This document shows, one piece after another, positions 30,265 through 39,718 of a stretch of 64,000 bases of DNA. Where the stretch lies: assembly GCA_016713405.1 (NCBI GenBank), contig JADJPF010000001.1, positions 434,001 through 498,000 of the forward strand, in the 5' to 3' direction. Position numbers and translations under genes: made by a program. Position 1 is the stretch's first letter, and each line of letters starts with the position of its first letter. The notes beneath the pieces were generated by a model. It was not told where the DNA came from. It was given only the letters and a program-made list of their open reading frames with translations, and ran no database searches. This DNA is from Blastocatellia bacterium (GTDB lineage: Bacteria > Acidobacteriota > Blastocatellia > Chloracidobacteriales > JADJPF01).

Positions 30265-33201
30265 TTAAAAGCTTATCCTAAAGCCAATTTGAATTTGGCG
30301 AGGAGCAAAAGCAGAACGGAAATTTTGTTTTGGAACAATAAAACGTCCATTATCTTGAGTTGGTAAAAGTGAATTACCTTGAGCATTTGGAGAGAACACC
30401 CTAGCAAAATCACTAATATTTACACGATTAAATAAGTTAAAAAATTCTACAAACCCTTGTATTTGAATAGTTTCACCTATTCTTACTTTTCGAGATAGCC
30501 TTAAATCAACATTAGCAAATCCTGGAGTAATGCCAGCATTTCTACCTATGCCATTAGGACGATCACCAGGCGGGTTATCCCCATTTTGGTTAAGATCAAC
30601 ACCTGCTAATAAATTGTAGGGGCGACCAGAATTTAAGTTAACAATTGTAGAAAGTTGGAAGTCCCCCAACAGACGATTTTTTAAGTAGCCAAAATCTAAC
30701 ACACCAGATAAGACAAAACGACTACGTAAGTCTTGTATAGACAGGGAACGCTCATTGCCAATATTTAATGGATCTTGGGTTTCTTGTACAATGGTACGAA
30801 AATCTAAACTATCATCAATGGCTTTTGAAAAAGTGTAATGAGCTAGTAGGCTAAAGCGTTTATCAAATTTTCTTTCAAATTGAAAAGTTACAGCATGGTA
30901 GTTGCTATTAAAAGCTGATTCATATTCAAAAATTCCACCAGTACGAGGATTAACCCGGCCAGTTAAGGCACTTTGGACAGCACTGCCAGCAACCGGGCGA
31001 ACAATAGGATTAATTTGACGCACGGCAAAAAGTTTTACACCTTGAGAAAAGTTATAACTGAGGCTAAGAAAAGTTTTTGGATCTAAAGCATAATCAATTG
31101 TAGCTGTAAGTTGTTGGCTATAGCTGTCTTGCAGGTTAGGATCAACATTTATTTCCTGGCTTAATTGTTCAACAAATTGAACTTGTGCAGGAATTTTATC
31201 ATTACCTGGAAAACGTCTATTAGGTTGGTTATAGGCCAGAACAGAAAGAGGAAAGGGAAGTACAGGAATTTTTACAGCAGCACCACTTACTTCTGCTGCG
31301 CCTAATACGCCTACTAATGGCACGCCAGAAAAAATTCCATAAGACAATCCAACTTTTAATTTTTCTAATGGACGATAGGAAATACCAATTCTAGGAGAAA
31401 AAATTCCACTATTTCGAGGAGTAAAACCAGCCTGGTTAGTATCAAATCTAATGCCTGCGTTTAAGAATAAGTTTGGTTTTAATTTAATTTTATCTTGAAC
31501 AAAAAGAGAGATAAACCGAGCATAAGTTATTAATTGTTCATTTCCAAAGCCTTGTAAGAAAGTTCTTGGAATAGGTAAATTAGCTAGTCCGCTAATTCCA
31601 AATTGCTGACCTACAGCATTAAGAAATTGGATTTGTTCAGGAGTTCGTAAATTAGGGTCAAAGGCTTGAAGTCCAGAAATTACAGGTGCAGTTGGGCTAA
31701 GTTGTAGCGGAGTAAAAGTAGCTTGCCCACCAAAGAAAAAAGGCAATTGGCCCTGCATATCAAGATAGCCAAAGTTAATCCCAAACCTTATATCATTTCT
31801 TCCTTTAGCAATTGAAGTGTTATTAACAAATTGATAAGAATTTTCTAGTCTATTACCTGGCAATACTTGGTTACGTCCTAGAATTATTCCCCCTTCAGGA
31901 GCAATTAAAGTTAGCAGTGGGCCTTGGTTATTGTCTAAAGAAAGTAGTTTAGTAGTCCGACGACCATAAAGCACACGAGTTTCATTAACTAAGTTTAAGT
32001 TAGTATTAATGTAAGTGTTGCTAGCTGCAAAAGAGTTATCATCTTGGCGTAAAACTGCGCCATTAGTTTCAGCTATTAGACCACCAAAAGGCTCAAAAGC
32101 ACCATTATAATTAAACCCGCCATTGTAGCGAACCCAAAGTAAATTGCTTGGAGTGATGCGAAAATCTGCACGTGCTAAAAACGCGCTACTTCCAACTGCT
32201 AAAGGCACAGCACCATTTTTTACATCTAAAAAACCTTGTCGTCTTAGAGCAGCAATTGTGTTATCAGTAATAGTCACAATATTACTTTGTTGAATAGTCA
32301 AACGTTCAAATGAGGTAAAGAAAAAAGCTTTATCTTTTTTTATTGGCCCGCCCAAAACAGCACCAAATTGATATTGTTCATAAGGGGGTTCTTTGCTTAC
32401 AAAAGTATCTCGCGCACTAGTTTCATCATTACGCAAAAAGAAAAATAAATTGCCATTAAATTGATTGCCGCCAGTTTTAGTAACAATGTTAATTGCTCCT
32501 CCAACTGCTCGACCAAACTCAGCAGAATAAGTGTCGGAAACTACTTGGAATTCCTGCACAGCTTCCTGGCTAAATGTTGAACGGGATGTTCCTGTCACCA
32601 CGTCATTATTATCTACACCATCAATAGTAATATTGTTAAATCTAGCAGGTAGGGCATTAAATGAAATTCCTGAAGATGGAGCAGTACCTTGTGCAGGTAC
32701 TCGGTCGGCGGTGGCACGTGCTGAAGTAAGCGTAAAATCTAAAAAATTTCGTCGGTTAATTGGCAAATTATTAATAGAGTTTTGGCTAATATTGGTGCTA
32801 GTTTCTGTTTTAGTTTGGTTAATACCTGCGTCTGCAAACACTTCTACTATTTCAGAATTTTGACCTAATTTTAATTTAAAGTTAATTAGTGAAGTTGTTC
32901 CAAGTGCTAAATCTCGTGTTGTTATTTGTTGGGAAAACCCTTCTGCTTCTATGCTTATTTCATAAGTTCCGGGGGGTAATTGCACTAAATTAAATGCTCC
33001 ATCTTGATCAGATGTAATTTCACGGGTGATATTAGTCGTTAAATTTTTTGCTCTAATGGTTGCTGCTATAATAGTAGCACCTTGTTCATCTGTAACACTT
33101 CCTGAAATATTTACTGTTGTTGCTCCACCTTGTGCATAAATTGATTTAATTGATAGAGTTAAGAAAAGACATAAAAACATAATAAAGATAGATCTTCTCA
33201 T
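30265..33201 (-). CDS. Oar-like TonB-dependent outer-membrane receptor
   Basis: A 978-residue outer-membrane beta-barrel protein. A signal peptide (ending YAQGG) is followed by a carboxypeptidase-regulatory-like domain (GSVTDEQGATIIAATI...PPGTYEISIEAEGF) at residues 28-115. The plug comes next (INNLPINRRNFLDF, IDGVDNND, SAEFGRAVGGAINIVTKTG), then a long barrel ending in an aromatic residue (QIQIGFRISF). This architecture is greatly expanded in Acidobacteria, where substrates are mostly unknown, possibly oligosaccharides or peptides. A TPGFANVDLRLSRKV-type strand lies near the end as in Oar. The gene is monocistronic with its own terminator. The leader (33202 onwards) is very AT-rich. Confidence 0.92.
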   Translation of the reverse strand: MRRSIFIMFLCLFLTLSIKSIYAQGGATTVNISGSVTDEQGATIIAATIRAKNLTTNITREITSDQDGAFNLVQLPPGTYEISIEAEGFSQQITTRDLALGTTSLINFKLKLGQNSEIVEVFADAGINQTKTETSTNISQNSINNLPINRRNFLDFTLTSARATADRVPAQGTAPSSGISFNALPARFNNITIDGVDNNDVVTGTSRSTFSQEAVQEFQVVSDTYSAEFGRAVGGAINIVTKTGGNQFNGNLFFFLRNDETSARDTFVSKEPPYEQYQFGAVLGGPIKKDKAFFFTSFERLTIQQSNIVTITDNTIAALRRQGFLDVKNGAVPLAVGSSAFLARADFRITPSNLLWVRYNGGFNYNGAFEPFGGLIAETNGAVLRQDDNSFAASNTYINTNLNLVNETRVLYGRRTTKLLSLDNNQGPLLTLIAPEGGIILGRNQVLPGNRLENSYQFVNNTSIAKGRNDIRFGINFGYLDMQGQLPFFFGGQATFTPLQLSPTAPVISGLQAFDPNLRTPEQIQFLNAVGQQFGISGLANLPIPRTFLQGFGNEQLITYARFISLFVQDKIKLKPNLFLNAGIRFDTNQAGFTPRNSGIFSPRIGISYRPLEKLKVGLSYGIFSGVPLVGVLGAAEVSGAAVKIPVLPFPLSVLAYNQPNRRFPGNDKIPAQVQFVEQLSQEINVDPNLQDSYSQQLTATIDYALDPKTFLSLSYNFSQGVKLFAVRQINPIVRPVAGSAVQSALTGRVNPRTGGIFEYESAFNSNYHAVTFQFERKFDKRFSLLAHYTFSKAIDDSLDFRTIVQETQDPLNIGNERSLSIQDLRSRFVLSGVLDFGYLKNRLLGDFQLSTIVNLNSGRPYNLLAGVDLNQNGDNPPGDRPNGIGRNAGITPGFANVDLRLSRKVRIGETIQIQGFVEFFNLFNRVNISDFARVFSPNAQGNSLLPTQDNGRFIVPKQNFRSAFAPRQIQIGFRISF

Positions 33202-33551
33202 AGAGTATTACCTTTGTTTACTTAGGTTATGGAGTTTAATTTTAGGTTTATTTATGATAATTTGCTTAGTAAGTTTTTAGAGTGGATATTGTTTCAAAGT
33301 TAAGAAAAAAAGTAAAGAGATTAGTTATGCTTACTTAGATTATAAATGTTAATTAGTTAATAAATTAGAAAATAAATTAGAAAATAATTGCTAAGAAATA
33401 AGGAAATTATTAAGTGCGTTATTTGTATATAATTGAAAAATAAATAGATAGATAAGAATATCTATTATTTTTGCAGCAAATTTATAATTAAAAAGTCTTG
33501 GAAACAACAGACTATATTCAATTAGTAATTTGTTGTTTCCAAGCTATATTG
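33202..33551. other. AT-rich intergenic region between receptor and small gene
   Basis: About 350 bases upstream of the TonB gene and downstream of the 33552 gene, both on the minus strand. It holds the terminator at 33487-33543 and AT-rich direct repeats near 33358-33385 (TTAGAAAATAAA units). No further gene or RNA is seen. Confidence 0.5.
33487..33543 (-). terminator. Terminator of the 33552 gene
   Basis: A 13-bp perfect stem (33497-33509 with 33531-33543) with a 21-base loop, followed on the minus strand by ACTTTTTAATT. Confidence 0.75.
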
Positions 33552-34085
33552 TTAGGCAACAGCCTTACCAGTGCGTTTTTTGGTTTGTTCTTGAGATTCT
33601 TCTGTTTCTACAGTTGCTAACTCACTAGCTTTAAGTGGGCGAGTTGTTGATGTTGCTTCTTGACGATTTTTAGGAACTAATTGATAACGCAACATTAGTT
33701 CTTGTTTAGTTAAAAAAATATGTTTTGGTTTTCTGCCATTTTCAGCAGCTTGTAAAACTTGTTCAAATGTCATTACTTCTGCACGATCATCTTGATCAAT
33801 CCAAACATAGGTATCACTCATATTTCTTAAGACCTCCAGGCGATATTGAATAATTAATAATGAATTCGATGGTAAACTATGATGAGTTTCGATATATTCA
33901 GCTACGGCTACTTCTTGAGCCGCCTGATTTTCAGCATAAAATTTTTGAAAATCTTGACATTTATGTTTAATTGAACAACAAAGACTACAAACAATTGTGT
34001 TTTTAATATGGTTAAAAACAGGACAGTATATTTTTAAGCTATTTTTTGTTATTTGAATATTATTTGTTGTTTGTCGCTTATTCAT
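33552..34085 (-). CDS. Uncharacterised protein (177 aa) with Cys-rich N-terminus
   Basis: Not recognised. The N-terminal 60 residues contain five Cys, including an IVCSLCCSIKHKC cluster that could bind a metal. The middle is helical and acidic. Near residue 110 it has YVWIDQDDRAEVMTFEQVLQ and then KPKHIFLTKQELMLRYQLVP. The tail is Thr/Glu/Lys-rich and probably disordered. There is no signal peptide. It stands alone between terminators, divergent from plsC, with a large palindrome in the shared upstream gap. A regulatory or DNA-binding role is conceivable but not supported by a known motif. Confidence 0.6.
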   Translation of the reverse strand: MNKRQTTNNIQITKNSLKIYCPVFNHIKNTIVCSLCCSIKHKCQDFQKFYAENQAAQEVAVAEYIETHHSLPSNSLLIIQYRLEVLRNMSDTYVWIDQDDRAEVMTFEQVLQAAENGRKPKHIFLTKQELMLRYQLVPKNRQEATSTTRPLKASELATVETEESQEQTKKRTGKAVA

Positions 34086-34387
34086 AAATTAAAAAATTTT
34101 GCTCAATAGTAAATTTTTAAACTAACAATAAATTTTTAAGAAAAAGTTTTGTTAGTAGTTAAGACATACAAAATATAGACGATTTATAATAAAAATAAAA
34201 TAAAATAATGTCAAGTCAAATAAAATATTTTATTTGACTTAAAAGAGGATTTTGGCAGATTATTGAAAAGCATTAAAAAAAATAAAAATTTTAGCTTTAT
34301 CTAAAACAAACTTAGCTTCTATTCTATATAACAAAAAAGTAACCCTGTTCCTAATAAGTTTAACGTGGAGTTTGACAGCGAAAATCT
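34086..34387. other. Divergent intergenic region with 28-bp palindrome
   Basis: About 300 bases between the minus-strand unknown gene and plus-strand plsC. It holds a perfect 28-bp AT-rich palindrome at 34213-34240. Otherwise it is low-complexity A+T without a recognised promoter, RNA or reading frame. Confidence 0.5.
34213..34240. repeat. 28-bp perfect palindrome
   Basis: AAGTCAAATAAAAT followed exactly by its reverse complement, no spacer. The site is between divergent genes, so it could be an operator for either, or a terminator-like hairpin. No T-run flanks it. Confidence 0.6.
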
Positions 34388-35161
34388 ATGAGGCCAATAG
34401 ATGTCATCAGAATTATTTTAGTTGGAATATTAGCGGCAATAGTTTTTACCCCACCAATTCTAGTTGGTTGGACAGTTCCAATGCTGCATAGAAGAAAAAT
34501 TTTTTATTTTCCCTGGTTAATTTTTGCTCGAGGTACTTGTGCCATATGTCGAATTGATATGCATGTAAAAGGCAAAGAACATATCAAGAGAGATTCTTAT
34601 TTAGGAAAACTTTATATTTCTAATCATCAAAGTGCTTTAGATATAACTTTATTAGTAGCAAATTATCCATTACCTTTTTTAACAAAAAAAGAAAATCTTT
34701 ATCTTCCTTTTATTGGTTTAGCAGGACTACTAGCAGGAAGTATAGCTTTTGACCGAGATAGTGGTTCAGAACGTCGTAAGGTTTTAGAAAAAATTGTTGA
34801 TAGAGCAAAAAACCATACTGCACTTTATATTTTTCCTGAAGGCACTCGTAGCAAAACTGGCGAACTACAGAAAAAAGTTTTTCCCGCATTACTTAGAATG
34901 GCTTGGCGTGCGGGTTTAGAAGTTGTTCCAATTGCTTTACATGGTTCTTATTTAGTTGTTGGACATAAGGCCCCACCGGGCGGGCGTTATCCAGTTTTTA
35001 TTGAAATAGGGGAACCTATTGCGGCTAACAAATTTGATAATGACAAAGTATTTGCTAATTATTGTTGGGAACAGGTTATAAAACAGCATGAAAGTGTTTC
35101 TGCTGAATTTGCTGAACTAGAAGCAGTAACTAGTAAAAAAGTAATTAGTGCAGAGTCTTAA
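34388..35161 (+). CDS. plsC: 1-acyl-sn-glycerol-3-phosphate acyltransferase
   Basis: Converts lysophosphatidic acid to phosphatidic acid in phospholipid synthesis at the inner membrane face. An N-terminal membrane helix (IRIILVGILAAIVFTPPILVG) is followed by the catalytic NHQSALD motif (NHx4D) near residue 79, the FDRD motif near 119, the glycerophosphate-binding FPEGTRSKTG near 152 and VVPIALHG near 182. At 257 residues it is of ordinary size. It is convergent with the downstream glycosyltransferase, 39 bases apart. Confidence 0.92.
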   Translation: MRPIDVIRIILVGILAAIVFTPPILVGWTVPMLHRRKIFYFPWLIFARGTCAICRIDMHVKGKEHIKRDSYLGKLYISNHQSALDITLLVANYPLPFLTKKENLYLPFIGLAGLLAGSIAFDRDSGSERRKVLEKIVDRAKNHTALYIFPEGTRSKTGELQKKVFPALLRMAWRAGLEVVPIALHGSYLVVGHKAPPGGRYPVFIEIGEPIAANKFDNDKVFANYCWEQVIKQHESVSAEFAELEAVTSKKVISAES

Positions 35162-35200
35162 TATTTTAGCTATTTATTAATTACTTTTTTTGGCTTTTAT

Positions 35201-37612
35201 TCAAGATAAATTGTTTTTTGCTAAAACAAAATTAGGGTCTATTTTTATTGCTTTCTCGCAACTTTCTATTGCTTTCTCCCATTGACTAAGCCCATTATAA
35301 CAAACACATATATTGTTATAAATTATTGGATTATTAGAATCTATTTCTAATGCTTTTTTGGAAATATAAATGCTTTTTTCAAAATTCCCCACATTAAGAA
35401 AAGCTAAACTTAAATTTATATAATTGGCTAGAGTTGCTTTTGGTGCATTCTGATCAGCTTTTCTTGATAAAGTAAAATCATAATTATTTTTTGCTAATTC
35501 AAATTGAGGGTTTATTTCTAGAGCTTTTTTGCAAGCAATTTCCGCCTCTGAATATATAAAAATATTGTTATAAGCTATACACATATTATTATAAGCAATA
35601 AAACTATTTGGATTAATTTCTACTGCTTTTTCAGAAACTAAAATAGCTGAATAATTGTCACCTTTTTGAATTAATTCTAAACTTAAATTAACAAAATCCT
35701 TGTCTGTAAAATTAGCTGGAGGGGATTTAATATAGCCAATAATATCTTCTGAGGAAGTTAAAATTTTACCTGTTGCTGCTAATTGAGATTTAGCAAAATT
35801 AAGATTATTTCTTGCTAATTGATAGTTTGGATTAAGCCTTAAAGCGTTGTTTCCTGCTTCTATAGCTTTTTCCCATTCTTGAAGATTATTGTAAGCAGAA
35901 CAAAGATTATTGTAAGCGTCTGGATTATTAGGATTTATCTTAAGTGCTTCTTTACAATCTTCTACTTCTTCTTGATAAAGTCTAACTTGACCATGAAAGT
36001 AACTAAGCATCAAAAAACTTTTTTCTTTTAGGTTAACTTCTCTAATTTCTTTTGTTTCTCCATTAATATAGTAAAAATGAATTGCATTGTTTATAAAAAG
36101 ATCTTTATAAGTGCTAATAGAAATGATTACTAAAATAGTTAATGTAATAGCAAAAGAATATTTTTTAATCCAAAGATTAGTAAAATACTCATCAAATGAT
36201 AAGTTTTTTAACTTTACTATATATACTATATAGCAAATAGTTATTATTACTATAGAAAACCAGCAAATATACTCATGCTTAATAATAAAAAACTGGTCAT
36301 GATTAAAGGCAAAAGCACGGTTCCAAGGAAACCCACTTGACCAAGAGTTATAGATCATAAAAGCAAAAATTCCACTGGTTAAGTAGTAAAGCAAGGTTAA
36401 TTCAATGCTAAGGCCAACAATCCAGGGAACAAGCCAAGTAAGATATTGAATTCCAAAACCAGGACTCAAAAATAAGAAAAGGGAAAAAGTAAAACCTATT
36501 TGAAAAAACAAAGGTATTTTTTTCCCAACAAAGTTTATTAAAAACGCAAATAAAGCTATAAGAGCTATTATTAAAAATTTGCCTTGATTAGCATAAAAAT
36601 CATTTAGCCAAAGATTATCGCTTAAATATGTATTAAAGATTCTTGACGCTCCCCATAGTCCATAAAAGCTATTATAGCCAAAAGTATGTTTAGCTATTTG
36701 CATAGGAACTTGGACAATATAGGGCATGGAAAGGAGCATCCAAATAATTGCTGCTGATAAAAAATATTCAATGCGCCTTTTATTATTACTTAAGTAAAAA
36801 AATATACAGGGCGCAACAATCATTGGGACAATCTTAACATTCATGCTTAATCCATAAAATAAGCCAGCTAGAGTTAAGTTGCTTAATCCAAATCTAGTAA
36901 AATATTTATAGATTGTTTCTGGTAAATAACTTCTTAATTTGTCGCCACTTACATCTATTAAATAAACAGAGAGCAATAAAAAGAAAATAAAGTTAGGATC
37001 TGTATTTCCATGAAAACCAGATACCATTATAGAAATTGGCGCAAAAATCATTAAAATTAAGGCCGTTTTTGGTAGATTTTCCTTTCCCTTTATTTTTAAA
37101 AGAATTTTATAAGTAATTAATAAACTACCTATATCAGATAGTGATGAAAAAAGTCTTAGCCAAAAAGCTAAATCAATTTTTGTCAAGGATTCTAGTAGTT
37201 GTACAAATTTAACTACATTTACTGTAAATGGTGGGTGGTTAAAATAGTCTAAGTTAGTGTAAAGACCTGCTCCTGTTTGCTTTTGTGTGATTTCAGAAAA
37301 AAGCCTCCAAGTTGTTATATCATTTGTTCCTTCTGTTTTGGCTGCAATAAATATCTTAAGTAAAAAAACTCCTATAACAAGAAAAATAATGTTATTCCAA
37401 ATCACATCAATAAAATTACTAGTTAGGGTTTTCTTATTATTGATAGTTATTTGAGACTGTTGATCAACTTCATGAATTTGAGGCTCTTCAGACAAAGTTT
37501 CTTGGCTAGTTTTCTTATCATTTACTTGAACAACAGGTAAAACTTTATTTGTTATAAGAGCTTTTTCAAGAGGTATTTTTTTAGTTTTATTATTTTTCGT
37601 GAGGTTTTTCAT
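35201..37612 (-). CDS. GT-C-type membrane glycosyltransferase fused to TPR repeats
   Basis: An 803-residue protein. A charged N-terminal tail (about 75 residues) is followed by some eleven to thirteen membrane helices with conserved TNDITTW, NHPPF, FHGNTDP and SGFPWN segments. These resemble polyprenol-phosphate-sugar-dependent mannosyltransferases (GT-C, PIG-M-like or GT87-like). The first periplasmic loop Asp is the expected catalytic residue. The C-terminal 270 residues hold TPR repeats of the PNNPDAYNNLCSAYNNLQEWEKA type, probably a scaffold. A shorter paralogue without TPRs lies at 43260-44480 with the same four motifs. The glycosylated acceptor is unknown. Confidence 0.82.
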   Translation of the reverse strand: MKNLTKNNKTKKIPLEKALITNKVLPVVQVNDKKTSQETLSEEPQIHEVDQQSQITINNKKTLTSNFIDVIWNNIIFLVIGVFLLKIFIAAKTEGTNDITTWRLFSEITQKQTGAGLYTNLDYFNHPPFTVNVVKFVQLLESLTKIDLAFWLRLFSSLSDIGSLLITYKILLKIKGKENLPKTALILMIFAPISIMVSGFHGNTDPNFIFFLLLSVYLIDVSGDKLRSYLPETIYKYFTRFGLSNLTLAGLFYGLSMNVKIVPMIVAPCIFFYLSNNKRRIEYFLSAAIIWMLLSMPYIVQVPMQIAKHTFGYNSFYGLWGASRIFNTYLSDNLWLNDFYANQGKFLIIALIALFAFLINFVGKKIPLFFQIGFTFSLFLFLSPGFGIQYLTWLVPWIVGLSIELTLLYYLTSGIFAFMIYNSWSSGFPWNRAFAFNHDQFFIIKHEYICWFSIVIITICYIVYIVKLKNLSFDEYFTNLWIKKYSFAITLTILVIISISTYKDLFINNAIHFYYINGETKEIREVNLKEKSFLMLSYFHGQVRLYQEEVEDCKEALKINPNNPDAYNNLCSAYNNLQEWEKAIEAGNNALRLNPNYQLARNNLNFAKSQLAATGKILTSSEDIIGYIKSPPANFTDKDFVNLSLELIQKGDNYSAILVSEKAVEINPNSFIAYNNMCIAYNNIFIYSEAEIACKKALEINPQFELAKNNYDFTLSRKADQNAPKATLANYINLSLAFLNVGNFEKSIYISKKALEIDSNNPIIYNNICVCYNGLSQWEKAIESCEKAIKIDPNFVLAKNNLS

Positions 37613-37637
37613 AAAATTTAGGGGCTTTTTCTATTTT

Positions 37638-38642
37638 TTAATTAGTAAAATCTTCTGCTGGTAAAAAATTAGCTTTTAAGTAACTTACTGTATCATATAA
37701 AGTTTCTTGGGGATCCCGCGAAACAAAACCAAGCTCACGTTCTGCTTTGCTTGAGTCTAGATACCAAAAATAATCTGCCATTTCCACAGAAACTACTTCA
37801 ATAGGTGGGACTTTTCCCCAATGTCTATAAAATGAGTCGGTTATTTTAGCTCCCCAAATAGATGCTTTAGAGGGAATACTTAATTTTGGCCCAGATATTT
37901 TGGTTATTCTTTCAAGCTTTCCAAAAAACTTTTCAAATGTCCAATTTGGGCCACCTAGTAAGTATCTTTCCCCGTTTCGACCGCGTTTCATTGCATTAGC
38001 AAAAGCAATTGCTGTGTCTCGAACATCAACAAAATTTATTCCACCTTTAGGAATTACAGGAATATCCCGCGACATAAATTTCAAAATGTCATTAGTTGAG
38101 CTAAGGCGGTCATCTCCAGGCCCAAGCAGTAAACTAGGGTTAAGTATCACTAGTTCAACCTTACCCTTACACATATGGCGGGCAGTTTCTTCTTGATAGA
38201 CTTTGCTACCGTAATAGGGCCAGCGGGAACAAATTTCTATTGGAGTAGGCCAGGTTTCGTCTGGAATTTCTTCACCTGTTTTAGTAATGGCAATTGTTCC
38301 ACTAGTTGAAGCCATCACAATACGACGGACATTAGCTTTTTTGGCTGCCTCGCATAATATTCTAGTTCCATCAATATGAACTTCATGCATTTGTCTTTTA
38401 TCATCTAGGTTTCGGGAAACTTTACCTGCTAAATGGTAAATTTCCGTCACTCCTTCAACTGCTTCTGTTACAGTTTTAGAATCAGTGATTGAGCCTGTAA
38501 TAATTTCTAAGTTATTTGATAAAAAATCTGGTATAGTTGAGCTAGCTAATATACGTAAATTTTCTTGGCCTTTCTCTAAAAGGTGATTTATCAAATGTTT
38601 ACCTAGAAAACCTGTTGCTCCAGTAATTAAAGTTTTTGACAT
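37638..38642 (-). CDS. NAD(P)-dependent epimerase/dehydratase (extended SDR)
   Basis: An extended short-chain dehydrogenase of dihydroflavonol-4-reductase type. The Rossmann motif GATGFLG lies near residue 9, the YGSKVYQEE motif supplies the catalytic Tyr-Lys, and NPSLLLGPGD is the usual substrate-binding turn. The start at 38642 (MSKTLITGATG) has GGAG 5 bases upstream; a longer frame to 38732 adds 30 residues with no homologous character. Hopanoid- or sugar-related SDRs share this look (HpnA-like), but the substrate cannot be told. It is 25 bases upstream of the GT-C/TPR gene on the same strand, so co-transcription is likely and an envelope-glycan role is reasonable. Confidence 0.85.
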   Translation of the reverse strand: MSKTLITGATGFLGKHLINHLLEKGQENLRILASSTIPDFLSNNLEIITGSITDSKTVTEAVEGVTEIYHLAGKVSRNLDDKRQMHEVHIDGTRILCEAAKKANVRRIVMASTSGTIAITKTGEEIPDETWPTPIEICSRWPYYGSKVYQEETARHMCKGKVELVILNPSLLLGPGDDRLSSTNDILKFMSRDIPVIPKGGINFVDVRDTAIAFANAMKRGRNGERYLLGGPNWTFEKFFGKLERITKISGPKLSIPSKASIWGAKITDSFYRHWGKVPPIEVVSVEMADYFWYLDSSKAERELGFVSRDPQETLYDTVSYLKANFLPAEDFTN

Positions 38643-38752
38643 GATGACTCCAAATTGCTTTTGATAACTTGCAAAAATATCACAACAAAAGCTTAAATGT
38701 GGAGTTAACACCGCTAACCACGTATTAATCATTAATTTTAAGGCTAAATTTT

Positions 38753-39610
38753 ATGGATAACTTAGTAGAAAAACTAGACCCAATATTTGTAGTAGATTTA
38801 TTTCCAAAACTTAATGGTAAATTAATAAATTTATTAAAAAGTCTTGAGCCTCAAGAATGGCAAAATCCTACAATTTGCCCACTTTGGACTGTTAAAGATA
38901 TTGTTTCTCATTTGCTAGATACTAACTTAAGGAAAATTTCTATTTATAGAGATAATTATTTTTGCGAAAGTGGGCAAAATATAAATTCCTACCAAGATTT
39001 AGTTGCTTACTTAAATCAACTAAATGCTGATTGGGTAAAAGCGACTAGTAGAATTAGCCCTAAAATTTTAATTGACCTGCTAGATCAAGCAACTAAAGAA
39101 GTTTATCTAGTCCTAAAAGCCTTAGATCCTTTTCAACCTTCTATTTTTTCAGTTGCCTGGGCAGGTGAAGAAACGTCTGATAACTGGTTTGATATTGCTA
39201 GAGAATATACAGAACACTGGCACCATCAACAGCAAATTCGCCTAGCTACTAATCGAGTTGAGCAAGATAGAATTGACACTAGAGAGCTTTATTTTCCTGT
39301 CCTAGATGCTTTTATGCGAGCATTACCATACACTTACAGAAATACTAATACAGAAGAAAATACTTTACTTAAATTTAATATTACTGGTAAATCTGGAGGC
39401 AGTTGGTTTTTACTACGACAAAACAATAATTGGCAATTAGTTAAAAAGTTAAGTTTAGCTATTACTACAGAAGTTAATATTGACCAAAATATTGCTTGGA
39501 GACTTTTTACCAAAGGAATAGACAGGCAATTAGCTCTAAAAGATATTAGTATTATTGGGGATACAGAGCTTGCTCAACCTGTTATAAATATGCTTTCTGT
39601 GATGGCTTAA
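38753..39610 (+). CDS. Maleylpyruvate isomerase-like / DinB-fold protein
   Basis: A 285-residue protein with the DinB-type four-helix fold. The start has the ICPLWTVKDIVSHLLDT segment typical of the mycothiol-dependent maleylpyruvate isomerase N-terminal family, in which the His of VSHLLD binds metal. Further metal ligands are likely in EYTEHWHHQQQI near residue 160. The C-terminal 100 residues resemble the SCP2-like tail of that family. Whether it uses mycothiol, bacillithiol or glutathione is unknown. It is divergent from the epimerase gene. Confidence 0.75.
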   Translation: MDNLVEKLDPIFVVDLFPKLNGKLINLLKSLEPQEWQNPTICPLWTVKDIVSHLLDTNLRKISIYRDNYFCESGQNINSYQDLVAYLNQLNADWVKATSRISPKILIDLLDQATKEVYLVLKALDPFQPSIFSVAWAGEETSDNWFDIAREYTEHWHHQQQIRLATNRVEQDRIDTRELYFPVLDAFMRALPYTYRNTNTEENTLLKFNITGKSGGSWFLLRQNNNWQLVKKLSLAITTEVNIDQNIAWRLFTKGIDRQLALKDISIIGDTELAQPVINMLSVMA

Positions 39611-39718
39611 AATAAAGTAAATCAAAGATTTCTTCTTTTTAAAGAAAGGAATATAATTTAATAGTAACTCCTCTAAATACAATATGTTATTAAAACGGTA
39701 GTAAAAAGGGGGACTATT

